Positions 31,877 through 44,820 of a stretch of 64,000 nucleotides of DNA are shown here, one piece after another. Both the position numbers and the translations under genes were made by a program. Under the pieces are notes generated by a model, which saw only the letters and a list, made by a program, of their open reading frames with translations, was not told where the DNA came from and made no database searches. This DNA is from Limanda limanda. Lineage: Eukaryota > Chordata > Actinopteri > Pleuronectiformes > Pleuronectidae. The first letter of the stretch is position 1. Each line of letters opens with the position of its first letter. The stretch is from contig NC_083638.1 in assembly GCF_963576545.1 (NCBI RefSeq), positions 22,669,090 through 22,733,089 of the forward strand, written 5' to 3'.

Positions 31877-32955
31877 GGAAGCGTCTTCCTCATCACTGAG
31901 CTGCCTCCCGTTGTTGGTCCATCCACAGCGGCAAACCCCATTAACCATCAGGCCAAGTTATCTCCGTGGTAACTACAGGCTGTGACCACTTGCTGCCCTC
32001 TCAGTCCCTCCATCAGCTCCGCCACTGCTCACCACAGGCAGTCATCCAGTCCCCGTCCAGCTCTGTCCACCCGCCTTGAATCTGTGGACTGTCTCTAGTC
32101 TTACTGACAACCACTGAACTACCCCCATACTGTTTACCTCCTCCACTAACTCCACTAAAGCACTCTCAGAGACGATGGGGGAGGCTGTTCTGACTGCAAA
32201 CCCCAATAACAACCAGCCGCCACACCCCGATCCTCACTCCCCAGATGCTGGATGCTCAGAGACTCAGTCGCCGCACGTGCAAACAACCCTTTGCTAGCAA
32301 CATGTCATGTGTGGGGAGGCAGTTATTTTTGTACTGTGCGGTATGATCCTCAAAAACCTCATGTGTCATTGTCTTGGTAGAATTTATGCAAGCATGTCAG
32401 CTCATTCAAGACCACTGATGTTGTCAGCCTCAGATATGAGTGGATGAAATGTTAATTCAGAATTTTAATTGATTTCTAATTGTCTTTGTTTATATTTTAG
32501 CTCATATGACTTAACACTGTATGTCAAACCTTTGGAATGATGTAAACGTGGAAGATTTTAACCTCTTAAGCATTTTACTCTCACCTGCTTAAAGAGGAGT
32601 ATATGTATTTTAAACATTTATGTAACTGATTTTCATTGATGTCAATCTATGTTTATGTTTATACAATCTTATCCTATAAAATTATAAAATGACCATTGTT
32701 TTCCTGGAAAACCTTTTTTCTCTCTGAGTGATCCCTATATAATGAAGTCACACAACCAGTGGTATTGAGGCTACGGTCTAAATACCCACATTTCATGTTG
32801 ATTAAAATGGAAACAACAACAACATTATCTGAACTCTTATATTTGAAAATGTTTGTGTGGATGCAATTTACTTAAATAACATTTCAATATATGTAAATGT
32901 TGAACACACAATTTCCTCAGCAGACAAAAATACAATAAATAGAAACATGGCTAAA
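31877..32955 (+). other. aldh1a2: aldh1a2 3' UTR (end inferred)
   Basis: No coding sequence. Candidate polyadenylation signals are ATTAAA at 32801-32806 and AATAAA at 32934-32939; the latter gives a 3' UTR of about 1.1 kb. Further AATAAA motifs occur downstream (for example near 34017), so a longer form is possible. Confidence 0.45.
32934..32939 (+). terminator. aldh1a2: Candidate aldh1a2 polyadenylation signal AATAAA
   Basis: First canonical hexamer on the plus strand found downstream of the stop codon. Cleavage would be expected 10-30 nt later. Confidence 0.4.
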
Positions 32956-35460
32956 AAAAGGATATTTAGATATTGTTAGATTTCTTTTTAATCCTACTGG
33001 GCAGGTAGACTCATTACTTATCTCAATATGATATTTTTGCATCTTAGTGTAACAAAAAATACAGATGTTAATAATGGAATTGATAATTACTCAATTCCAT
33101 TGAGCTGCTTTGGTTATACAATCCTTTTATTATTTATGTCTTAGTAAGACCTTTGATTTTCATACTGTGAAAAGCAGCTGGCAAACAGGTGGAAACAGCA
33201 AAAAAACATTGAAATATTGGGGAAACCAATAACAAAAAAGAGAAACATTTGTTTAGCTAATGTGGATCACTTAGTAATTCAGTTTCTGTGGGTTTCCATT
33301 TAGACACTTAATCAAGATGAGGTTCATGACAGACAGGGGGGGGAAGGCGAAGGCAAATTCTAGCTTCATATTCTTGTAATTTTTATTATTGAAGCATGAA
33401 AAACATAATGAGAGAGTTAACACAAGTAGACATTGCATGACATCACCTTAATACAATTCCACACAGCAACAAGTAACTTTAAACAGAGACTGGGATGAAT
33501 TGATTTTGTGCTAAACTGTGTAAGAAAGACAAAGAAAAAAACGTTTTTGGATGTTAGGGAGAGTTGTTTTTTAAATAGCCCAAGGCAGTAAGCATCAGCC
33601 CTGATTTGAAGTTCTCTCAAATGAACGTAAGCCTACATTTAATTTGTTTTTCAACAATAAGCACGCAGATATATCATTCCAGCACCATCTTTGACATATT
33701 AACAGAGAGAGGTGAGGACATGTGTCCATTGAGAGGGGCTAAATCAACAGAAATATGAGTCTGGAGTGCATTGCTGTTCTAGCTGGACATGAACAGATGT
33801 GAAGACATTGCACTGGAGCCTTTCTTTGGCAATCAGCTTTTAAATTATTGGGGTACATTTTCCCACAATTCCCTTCCCAGTTGGTATCTGCAGCCTTTCC
33901 AAAGAGAAGATGAAAAAGTGATCTCCTTATTGCAGCACTCTGTTAACACACCAGGGAGTGTCAGCACAGACTGTGGACCCAAGGACCTCAATGCGTCTTC
34001 TAGCAAGAGAACTGGCAATAAAACACAATGGGTCCTGTTTTTACGATGTTAGAACATTTCATGCACATGGAATAAAGTTCATTAGCAAATACAGTTACTT
34101 CTTTACACATACTCCTTGCTGCTCTAATAGATTGCTTCACTGAAAGTTTCTTTTTCACATTTATATTTAACAAACCTATCACAGAGACTAGAACTTATAT
34201 ATTATTAGAAAGACAAATGACAACAGAGATGTGTTGCAGAGAGTTTCATGGTATTTTTAAACCTTGGCCTTTTAACGGTTGCGTAAATGAATGGTACCAA
34301 CTGAAACCTTTGGAATCGGTCCAGTGGATTGTCTCCGCAAGCAGCTGCAACATTGGCTGCTATGTAATCCAAAGGGGCAACTGTGGCAGTCCATGAAATG
34401 TCCACTTAAACTGCCTTCAAGGTTCAGAACGTTATTTTGGGTCTTGCTAAGAGTCCTGCAACATTCATCATATCTCCTCTGCTTGTTGCCTTCTCTCACT
34501 TTTAGTGGTTGTTTCGTGGACTGACGCAGTTGCCCCTAACGATGACATTGTAGCTATTTCTGCATTGTTGTGGCTGTTGGCTGATGTCCGTAACAGTCGG
34601 TCTCCTGGACTGATTTCTTGAAGTTTTTGTAAATAGCCTACTGTTCATTAACCCACCCATATTTAAATACATCGGGCCAATTTTAAAGAGTACTACCATG
34701 TCCCCTTGATGTTTCAGTAGTGAGGAGAAAACTGGATTCGAATTCCTTTATGAATCTTGTGTCTAATTTCTTAAAGAACAACTTGTCAGTTAAAATAGAT
34801 CCAACCAGGTCCACATCTCCTTCGTGAGAACCCTTCAGAAGGCCTCATTTTTTTAGTGTGTCCAAGTATAACCCCACAGTTAAGGACATTAGCTCGGAAA
34901 CAGACCACACACTGACAGGGACATTCACCTTTTGTCCAGAGAGACCCTTATCCTTCACAAGCCATGTTTATAGCTTCAGTTAATATTCCAGCAAGATACC
35001 ACAGTTTTTCCTGTTATCAGTTGTTTCATAATATGTTCTCACATGAGTAAATTAACTCGAAAGACGTGGTTCTCTGTGTCTGGTCGATTAAGTGTGATGT
35101 TGTCTGGTCCTCAGTATTTGCCACTTAAAGGGTGTTTTGGAGATGTGTATTGCATTAAAGCACTCGTCTGTGTGTAGGTGTGTGCTTAGGACACGTCTGA
35201 TTCTTCTCACTGAATGTTGTGCAAGCGTCTGCAAATGCTTCTCATTCCAGTGAAGCATGAGTCAGGACTCAGTGAGTGAACAGATTTGGAGAACAGAGAC
35301 TCCTTCACAAAGTGACGCTGGTGAGAACTCATTTCTGCAAGAGACGGGAGATGATGCCACATTTCAAATAATAACATTTTCCAGTAAATCTATTGTGTGA
35401 AACATCAGTGTGGCGAGAACTATGTATTTGACGAGTACTTTGACTTTTAAGTCTGGTCCA

Positions 35461-35577
35461 TGCACCATTCACTAACATGGAGGAGGCAGGGTTTATAACC
35501 TATACTACAGCCAGCCACCAGGAGTTGATAAAGACCTTTTTCATTGTGATGTTGTCCATTTTTATATACAGCCTCTG
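35461..35577 (+). repeat. SINE-like dispersed repeat, copy B, core decayed
   Basis: Shares CCTATACTACAGCCAGCCA with copy C and a GTCCATTTTTATATACAG end with the family. The CTCF-like core has decayed to CCACCAGGAGTTG. Confidence 0.6.
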
Positions 35578-35667
35578 TGAAATACCTGCAAAAAATATCC
35601 TATCATCCAAATCTGTTTATTGCTACCATGTTAAACTAAGATGAAACCATAAGTACTGATATTATAC

Positions 35668-35693
35668 CTGCTAACATGTTGTCATGTTAGCAG
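35668..35693. repeat. Perfect 11-bp inverted repeat with 4-nt loop
   Basis: Arms CTGCTAACATG and CATGTTAGCAG around TTGT. Confidence 0.9.
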
Positions 35694-36747
35694 CCTGGCA
35701 ACAGCCCCACAGACTTACAATTAGAACAAAAAAGCCTAAAACTACTAGTTTCAGATGAAAGTTAAGCTTCAACTTAGTATACGTAGTTTAACTGAAACTA
35801 AGGACAGTGGATGTTTCACCAGATTCACATGAGGAATACATTTCTTTACAGCCAGTAGCCCAAGGTCATTGACCAGTTACCCTCTCAACAACCACGGGGG
35901 GGACGTTAAGTGCTTTATTCAACTACACTATACACCTCAAACACAGGCCTTACATCAATTCTGAGTACATTTAAAAAAAGGATATGCTTTAAGATGTTCT
36001 TTAAAAACGTTTGCGAGGAATAATGTGCAAGACTAAAACTTCCCTTTTGATTTTACAGTGTTTCGGAACAAAACCTTTCAAATAAAACTGTGGCAGGCTG
36101 GGTCAAGGTCAAGTGTTGGTTGGGAAATGAAAGCCGGTCTCCAACGAGAAGCACATGATCTCAATCAACTTTCATGTGTCAGTGTCCTGGTTTGTTAGTG
36201 GGCAGATTCAAACCTGCCTAACCTGACGTAGACTAAAGTGTTTGAGAGTCTGTTGTCATGTATTGTTAATTTCATCGTGCTGCCTGAACAGACAACATGA
36301 AGTTTCCACATTCTACAGAACCTGTGTGAAAAGCTGTAACATATCAATGTCAAAATAATAAGAACGACAAGAGCATTGGAATACACACAAGACACATACT
36401 GCACAGTAATGGGAAATAAAGGGATTGCAATGTCCGGTCATCTACAGTTTCTAATAAATAGGTCTCTAAAACCTACAGTTCAATTGATCACATAAAACAT
36501 ATTTTGCATTAAGAAGTGATAGCCTTAAAGACCGGTCAAGCCGTTGTGGGATAGATAATGTATTAGATGATTTAAGCGGTGTCTTGGAATTACTCCAAGG
36601 TTAAGTGGTAATCCCATATCCATCAACACTTGAATCCCAATACAAATGACCTGAAGTGTGTATTTATTGGAAGGAGCACTTATGGAGCTTGATAAGTATC
36701 ATTCACCCGCTGTTACCCTATGCTCAGAAAGATGATCTATGAGGGTC

Positions 36748-36755
36748 ATTTGCAT
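36748..36755 (+). promoter_or_regulatory. Exact octamer ATTTGCAT (POU-type)
   Basis: Exact POU octamer followed directly by GCTAAT. A near-palindromic AP-1 site, AAATGACTCATTT, lies 160 bp downstream at 36908-36920. The surrounding 36700-36960 could be an enhancer. Motif evidence only. Confidence 0.3.
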
Positions 36756-37799
36756 GCTAATCTAGCCATCTGCTCGATAGCCTCAAATTAAATTTTGCAG
36801 CACAGTTTTTCAGATTCAACCACCGAGCTGTAACTTCCGTAAGGACAGAATTGCCAGTGTGATCTATTGGGTTTCCATGGTGTGCCAAATTCATTCGAGG
36901 ACTAATGAAATGACTCATTTGTACCTTAAGGACTTAAATGAGATGGTGACATTGAGGCTTTGAATGTCATCATAAAATTTGTGCTTGACATGTCTATGGC
37001 CAAGCTTGAGTAGTGCTTTATTCAGCAGGGCAAGAGAGGTAGTAGATGCAGTCGATCATACTGAACCAAAGGGAGGTTTCAGTGCTTCCATACTCAATAC
37101 AGAGGCAACTCATTGTTTTGTAAAGGCCTAACTGGCCTGCAAAATAACAACTTATTCGGTTAAGTGCATCTGAAAGTTTGTCATATACATCATTATTTAC
37201 AGCATCAGGAACTGACGGTGAAAGTTGGGAGGGGTGTCAATTGGTTCAAAAATAACCACGAGCCTGCAAGTGATGTCAGGAAAAATGACCATTATGCTCA
37301 GAGTCACAAATGATGTCGAAATTGTTTCCATCTGTCTGCATGAATCAAAGAAGCATGTGTGAAGTCTGAGATACGTATCTTTAATTTTGTCTCTTTCCTC
37401 TCTTGCACCTCAGATCTCAGCCTGCATCTCACAGTGTGGATATTATGTGTTCTTACCTGTTGGTACAAGGGAAGAAGTAAAGGGAATAAGAAGATGATAC
37501 ATTTGTGTCTGGGAGTGACATAGAAAAAAAAGCAAATTTTTGATTCCTTAGTGCATTTTAAATGATTGCAGAGTGTAAGCCTGGGACTAAAGCCAAACAC
37601 AAAAGATCAAGGAAGAAAGAAATGGAAAAAAGCAAGCAAACCTAAGAAATCATGTTCAGGACATATTACGATTCATTATGACATCATACTGTCATACCTT
37701 CATGGATGGATTACAGAACAGGCACAGCTCCACCGGCCCAAGGACTCAGGGGGCCCTGTGCCAGAGCCTCTGTTTGAAGTGACTGTTAACATTTATTGT

Positions 37800-37990
37800 T
37801 GGAAAGTCAATAAAACGACTACAAGAGACCATGAAATGACTACAATAAGATAACAAATGACCACAAAACAAGTCAAAACAGCCCAGAAGATGCAAAAAAA
37901 AATGGCACACTAACTACAAAAAACATGCAAAATAACCACAAAGAGATGCAAACCGACCACAAAAACATGCAAACATACCACAAAGGTATA
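37800..37990 (+). repeat. Degenerate short-period repeat (CCACAAA-GATGCAAA type)
   Basis: Repeated variants of ACCACAAAGAGATGCAAA, ACCACAAAAACATGCAAA and ACTACAAAAAACATGCAAA with a period of about 18-21 bp. It resembles a minisatellite block common in teleost dispersed repeats. Confidence 0.6.
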
Positions 37991-38969
37991 TGTATCAGTC
38001 AGGCAGAAGGGGGAGGGCTGTAGTCAGAGACCCACAGTCTCATAATCCGCCCATACACATGTAAACTTTCTTTTTTCATGGAAAACTACAAGGTGGTTGA
38101 GTAACTTACTTTTCCAGGTAGAGCATAAAGCGTCCCCATGTTTGAAAGTCTCTCCAGGCAATCCTTTTTCAGGATGACATTTTGCCAGTATGATACCACG
38201 ACTGAACAATTTCAGCTCAGATTTTGATAATTTCACATAATCAGGAAAGAGGCATGAGATGCACGGACGTCTCAGACAGACAGAGAGGGTTAACACATGT
38301 GAACTTTCACAATAGTTCTGTCATGAAGACGAGCCAAACTCATCTCTAACATCAGTTTTGATGATCACAAGGATCTTACACTGAGTCCCAGAGCTACATT
38401 TCTGCTACATGGTATTATTGCCATCATTATCTTTCCATTAATAGTTTCATTACATCATATAAGTCAGTGCATCTGTACCATTACCCATGTTCCTGTTTGT
38501 TACTAACACAGTTCAGTATGATTGTACCCTGTAGTTACTCAACAGGGATTTTGTAAAAAGCAGCATACATGAGAAACTCCTATGTCACCTTAAAAATGTT
38601 AAGTGATTTGTTTGTATTCACAATGCTGCTCTACTTGAGTCTATTATAGAGCCAGCATGGGTTTACAAATAGAGTAAACATTTGGAAGTTAACTGATGCT
38701 GGTCCAATAAACAACATTTGGCCCATTTAACTCCAGGAAGGTGCCACCAGTGTTTCTGACCTAGATATATCACAGTCTGGCTTTTAGTTTTTAAATAGTT
38801 TTAGGTTTTTAGTTCAGAATTTGTTCCTCCTGTGTCTGCGGCCTTCAGGAGCAGTGTATGGAAATGTATTCAAGATTTTAAATTATAACTGACCTGTTTT
38901 TGTTTTTTTTAATCTCAGCTAAGGATGTTAAATTTCCACCCATGTCACAATTACTACAAAAAACAATTT

Positions 38970-39065
38970 GGTAAAGGAACGGGACCAGGGCCTGGAGGGA
39001 ACTCATTACATTTTGGTGTGGATGTGGATTAATGGGCGGATGCAGGATTTGTATCTTTCACTATC
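38970..39065. mobile_element. MITE-like dispersed repeat, partial, reverse orientation
   Basis: CATTTTGGTGTGGATGTGG then GGGCGGATGCAGGATTT resemble the interior of the 13951/58806/60120 family read on the other strand. Partial and diverged. Confidence 0.4.
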
Positions 39066-39212
39066 TGGACAATCGCATGTAGGATTGTACGGCCTTGATG
39101 GAGGCATGCCAAGTGTCATTCTAGTTTTAAATACAATTGAATACCTTTCCTTGTGTGATATCTACTATCTGTTTAGGAAAGAAAAAGAAAATCTTGAGAT
39201 ATAGTCCAATAC

Positions 39213-39302
39213 TGTCGCCCTGTCCAGGGTTTACCAGGCCTCTCACCCAATGTCAACTGGGGTTGTCTTCTGCCACCTGCGACCTCAAAGGATAAAAGGT
39301 GC
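39213..39302 (+). repeat. Fish dispersed repeat fragment (CCCTGTCCAGGG type)
   Basis: CTGTCGCCCTGTCCAGGGTT, CCTCTCACCCAATGTCA and GCGACCTCAAAGGATAAAAG in order match an abundant teleost repeat as I recall it. Class not determined. Confidence 0.55.
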
Positions 39303-42300
39303 AGACATTATCCAACAGCATTTCAAAACAAGAGCACAATAATGTTTACGACCTCTATCCCTTTTCAGACAAGACAGCACAGGAACAAGCTATGAACCAT
39401 CAAAGCCAAAGAAGGGAAGTCCAGTTGGCTGCAAGTCAGACCACATCTATCATCATTATCTTCTATTAGTCTGTGTGGTAGACCGCAAGTAAAGATCAGT
39501 AACAATCTGTAACCTGTGCAGGTTTATGCCTCTGAACTGTCATCTTGCGCGATTAAGTCAGGGTGGATGTCATTATCACTGTGACAAAGATAAGAGCTGC
39601 ACCTCAAGAAGAGAACTCTTTATTTATCTGATGCTGGTGTGATCAGACATCTCTTGAGCAAACATAGCTTGTGTGTCTGTTGTGTGTTCCAACGCAGGCG
39701 AACTGGAAACACAAGAAGGCCTCAGTGTGCACGGCTTGATGTGGGCTTGGCTCAGACAATCTACCCAGATGATATTTGTGTGTGATCCCGGGACAGGCTG
39801 CATCCTGTACAGAAACAGAAACACAACAGTGTCTTTTGTTAGTTTCTCTGACACCACCAGACCTCTTGATGTCAAACCAGCTAAACAAAGCAACAGTTCT
39901 CGCATATTTAAATACGTTCGCAATACTGGGGCATGGTAGTATCAGAAAGAATTTAAAGTACATGATGTCTGCTACAGGGATCCCATCACTTCTTCGTTTC
40001 AACTATTACCACAGCTCATTCTGTAGATCTGCACGCTGCATGTACTAAATCACGTCGTTTGCACGGCATCTGAGGCTTTTTATGGCACAGGACTCAATGA
40101 GGAACTGCCCAGATTACAGTATACTGTGCCTTTAGGACGCCAGGATCCAAACATTAGCATTCTGCCGTGATATTATTCCTGGAAGGCTCTTATCTTTCCA
40201 GTTGATATCAGATTTTCCAGACAAATTGGCAAATTTGCATTTATTAAAATCCCAAACCGACTCACACGCAGTCAGCCCGAGGCCTTGGGGCCATCTGGAT
40301 CCATCAGTAATCCAGTCTAAGAGAACATGATCAACAGTGTACATCCAAGGTAAAGCAGGTGCATTTACTCTGAGTCACAAAAACGCCACCCTATATGGAC
40401 TGGACTCAGTTTATCATTTAAATATCCACAAATAAAACCTGCGTTCATATAATTAGTGATAAGTCTGAACTTGGTACCATGTTGTTGTTACATTATTACA
40501 ATTGTACAATGTTGGTTTGCCAAAATAAAATATTCCAATATAAATAGATCTCTGTCACGATGGATAAGCAGGGCTGAGTCATCATTAAATCATATATGTA
40601 GTCCTATTGTCTTTACAGGAAAATTTCTCAGGTTTTATAGTAGCATATTCTTAAATGCTCTCAGAGGCACTCTCAAGACTGAGATTCTAATTTTTTAAAA
40701 GTCGATTTTCAATCTCCTCCACGGGAGATACAATATATGAGCGATGCAAAACGACCCTTTATGTAATTGCTTCGGTGGTGTTGAATTTTCATTACCAATG
40801 ATGAAAAGCTCACGTTAATGTAGTCAATGAATTAGTTTGTCCATCAAACCATTTTTCTCAGTTTCATCCATTTTCAACAGTGCGTTCCATCAATGCGGAG
40901 CCATCTCACAGGACGTTTCGTTTCACAGAGCTGTTATCTTTAACCCCAAAATGACAACTGCGAGCCCATTATGATAAATCACAGCTCATAGCCAGACATG
41001 CCAAAGCAAGCAGCATCCTGTTCATGTGAACCATTCTTATGGAGGGACGAGGCTTTTAAGGGGAAGCGAAAGGGAAATAGAATAAGGAAAGTTTTAAAGC
41101 CAGCCTGGGTCTGTGCCAACCTGCCTCTAACCTTTGCTCTCTTGGTTTGGGAGTTAGCTAGTTTCCTTTTTCCTCTGACATCACTCTCCAGGATCCTAAC
41201 AATGATAACATGGCCCTGATTGCATGACATTACTGCTTTCTTGAATGCACATGGGAGACGTGTGCTAAAAATCCCTCACGACTACAGGCTAACTGCAGTT
41301 TCCAGCGAGCACCAGCTGCACAGCTGGTGTCCATGAGAGACGGAGAGGATACACAAATTCCAGACAGTTATGAGGCAGAGAAATACACTTATACTCACAC
41401 ACTATGCACTGATGTGTGTCCTCCTGTTATGGCAAAAATCTACCCTGTCTTATATGCAATAATAAAAGGCAGAAATAAACCTGCATGTTGTTGTATCTTA
41501 AAATACACAAACCCATTCAAATTAGATCAGAGGACCAGATGTCCTCAATGTTAATAACTCCTTATGTTGCTTCCCTAAATAGATACAGTGGAACTACTAT
41601 TTTCAGGGCAGCTCTACCTTTAAATTAGACACACATTTATTTACGATTTAACTACAAACAAATTCCTCGCCAACTTTGAGAACTGATATCTGTGTTATCT
41701 TAGTAAACCAGCTTTACATTGCAATAAACCTCACAGAGAGCTTAAACTCCCGTGTCTCGAATGGTCAGACCCCCGGGGGAGTCTGATTCTGAAATTTAAA
41801 GCAAATTGCTCCTCAATATTAGTGGGTATTTTTTGTCTCTTGTCTCAGATCTTAATTTGTTGTTGTAGACTTTTTTCAGTAATATGAGCCAAATACTTAA
41901 GTAAAGCACACACAAAGAGGGAAGAAAAAATGCACCTTGTGTGAATTTTTTTTTTTTTTGTAATGCAAGCCAGATGTGACCGGGACCATGGAAACAGGTG
42001 ATGATAGCATTACACTGGGATTGCAAACAGATGGAAAAGGGCTTGAACCTATTCTTGTGTCATTGTCAGGGTCATAAATAAAGATTTCTCTTCTGTATAA
42101 ATAACGCTACAGCAACTTCAGGTGGTGTGTAAACAACAACAACTTTGGGAATCAGGTTAAATCTCATTGTATAACAACAAATGCCAACATAAATTAGAAC
42201 CAAAATGAGGGTTTCATCCATGAATGGTAGCTGTCTGGGTTATTGCCAAGCTCTTCCACTGTGGTATTTTTGCCAAAGTGGACCCTCCAGTTTCTGGAGC

Positions 42301-44674
42301 GGTGGGACTCGTCTCGTTCCGCTGCCTCAGTGAGTGTGGAGGACACAGGTCTGCTTCGTATCAGGTGGATGTGTCACTGGGAGAGGAATGTCTCCAGCAA
42401 TCAGCCTTGATGAAGTTGCTGCTCGAGCTGTCCTGGGAGACAGAGCAAAAGCCACCGTACGCGTTGGACCGGCCTCGGAGCGGGAGAGGACACTGTGCAG
42501 ACCTGTGCCGAATGGCAGGCACAGCCACCCCTGAGAGATGGATATTTAGTGAGCAATTACCTCTCACCCAACGAGAGCGGCGACGAGCCCCAACCCCGAG
42601 AAAATACAGGCTTTGGTTTTCATCTTATGTGACCTCATCGCCAGAGGTGAAGTTTTCATGTGAAGTGTGAGCGCTGGAAACTGAGCCCAACATCTGCAGT
42701 TACATAAAAAAGTCTGAATGCAGCTAAATCCGGACCATTGAGTCACGGCAACATGTGTGTTTCAGCAGTTGTAAAGTGTTTTTATATCAATTGAGAGAAT
42801 TGTGAATGGAACTTTAGTGGGATGTTACAGTTGACATTTTCCAGGCTATCCCCGGAGCTACCACAGGAGAGCACAGCTGGCTGACTCTCCCGCTCACTAC
42901 CGACCATCCCCTGTGTCACACACAGGTGTAAAGGCCCAGGACCTTTAGAGTGGATTCATGGCGTCACAGCTTCGAGCAGCCACCCCAAATGGGGCCTCCC
43001 ATTCTGCCATTTGGGAGAGTGGACTTTCACAGTAATGGACACTTAAGAAAACGACACCCTGGCCCAGTGTGGTGCCACTTGACATCGTGACAAATAGTGA
43101 GCTCTTAAGTCACACAGTGAAATGATATATTGGCCCCCGTAGCAGACAGTGTTATCCGGGGATCATTAAAGATGCTCTCTGTTTTAGATTTCACACATTT
43201 TGTAACATGTTTATGCAGCTGGATTGTTTTATTAGAGCAATTGAATGAAGCTGTGATAAGTGAGCTGAAGTATCATGCTCAGGGGTACATTAGAACTGCC
43301 ACACCTGTCGGAGCTGTGCGCTGCATGGATGTGGAAGTAAAATATTCTAGCTAAACATAAAATTTAGCCTTTGAGATTCGTATTGCAGTTTTCCTGAATT
43401 TACTCTAGTTTATAAACGCATAGGATTTCCCTTTTAGCCTTTATTAAAGATTATTACCAGAGTCTCCTTGTATTTTACAAGGCCTGTTACACAAATTCAT
43501 TTTGTTCCCAAGTTTTCCGTCCTCCCGGAGCTCTGGATTAGTCGCTACTATGGTAAAAAAAAAAGCCAAAGCTTAGTTGCGGTCTGCTCAGGAGGATCAG
43601 CTCATTTCCCTCACCACACAACACAGTGTGCTGAGAGTAGAGCTTGTGTTGGAAGATCAATGTCTCCTCTTTTGTTGCATCAGTCATGCAGCTTCTGCGG
43701 CTCACAATGGCATTGGGGTGGCTGGTGGGGTGGTGAGACGCTTGATTGGAGAGCACAGAGGACCACCTGACCACCTACTGGTGCCTGGGGATCACTCACA
43801 CACTCTCACACACTCTCACACACTCTCTCACACGCACACACTCTCTCTCGGTTGTGTCTTTATCTGTCCACTGACAGCCGATTTGTTTGAATGTTTCTCT
43901 ATTTCTCCTCCCCCTGCTATAGAGTGAGTTAACGTGCTTTCTTCTATGTTGACGTATGAAACCACGTTCCCTGTGCTGTGTAAAAGGCTCTTACATGTCC
44001 CAACTAACTGCTCCTTGCTCGGGATTATTTTTAAAAACACGAATGCACGGACTTCTCCCTCAGTCGTGTTGAAACGGTGAAGCTGTTGCACGTCTTTTTC
44101 CAATCACAAGTCCGCCACTTTATTTCCATCCACCTCATCGGACGTGTTTTTATGATCTGCAAATGTTTTGTCTGTTCATAATGTATGTCAGACACGACGC
44201 CTATGGGTGTAGGGCTTTCATATGGATTTGTTTACACTTGGGGATATTCATGACTCACATTATTAGTGCAGTTGTTAAGAAAAAAATGAGTTTTGGAATT
44301 TGCTGAATAAAGCAAATTCTAATTCGTTTTTATTTTGTTTTCTTGTATTAGATCTCCAGCTTTCCACATTCCAACAACTGTGGCCCAAAAAAAACCCAAA
44401 GGTTTTTCTTCTGCCTGTCTGCCTAAAGAGTAGTTAACAGGAAAGGAAGGAAGACCAGGGCTTAACTTGAAACTGCACATTCTCATTAAAAGGGGGCTGC
44501 TAAGACAGAGATAGAGAAACAAAATAAACAACCACCAGCCGCACCATTTTTCATCCGGAGCCAGAACGTAGAAGCTGTTGGAGCACTGGGATCCAGGGGC
44601 CTGTTAGTGATGACACCTCTGATCTATTTTCTCCTCGGCTTCTTAGGCTTGACAAAGTCCAGCATCAGTGGATT

Positions 44675-44704
44675 TCACACACACGCACACACACACACAC
44701 GCAC

Positions 44705-44766
<62 letters not shown>

Positions 44767-44820
44767 ACACACACACACATACATAAACACACGCACGCAC
44801 GCACACACACACACACACAC
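44675..44820. repeat. (CA)n microsatellite, interrupted
   Basis: About 145 bp of CA with GCAC, CCCA and ATACATAAA interruptions. Confidence 0.96.

Noticed and set aside
42224..42670. 148-residue plus-strand open frame
   Set aside because: No recognisable domain, no splice or start context that convinces, and a GC-richer patch makes long frames more likely by chance.
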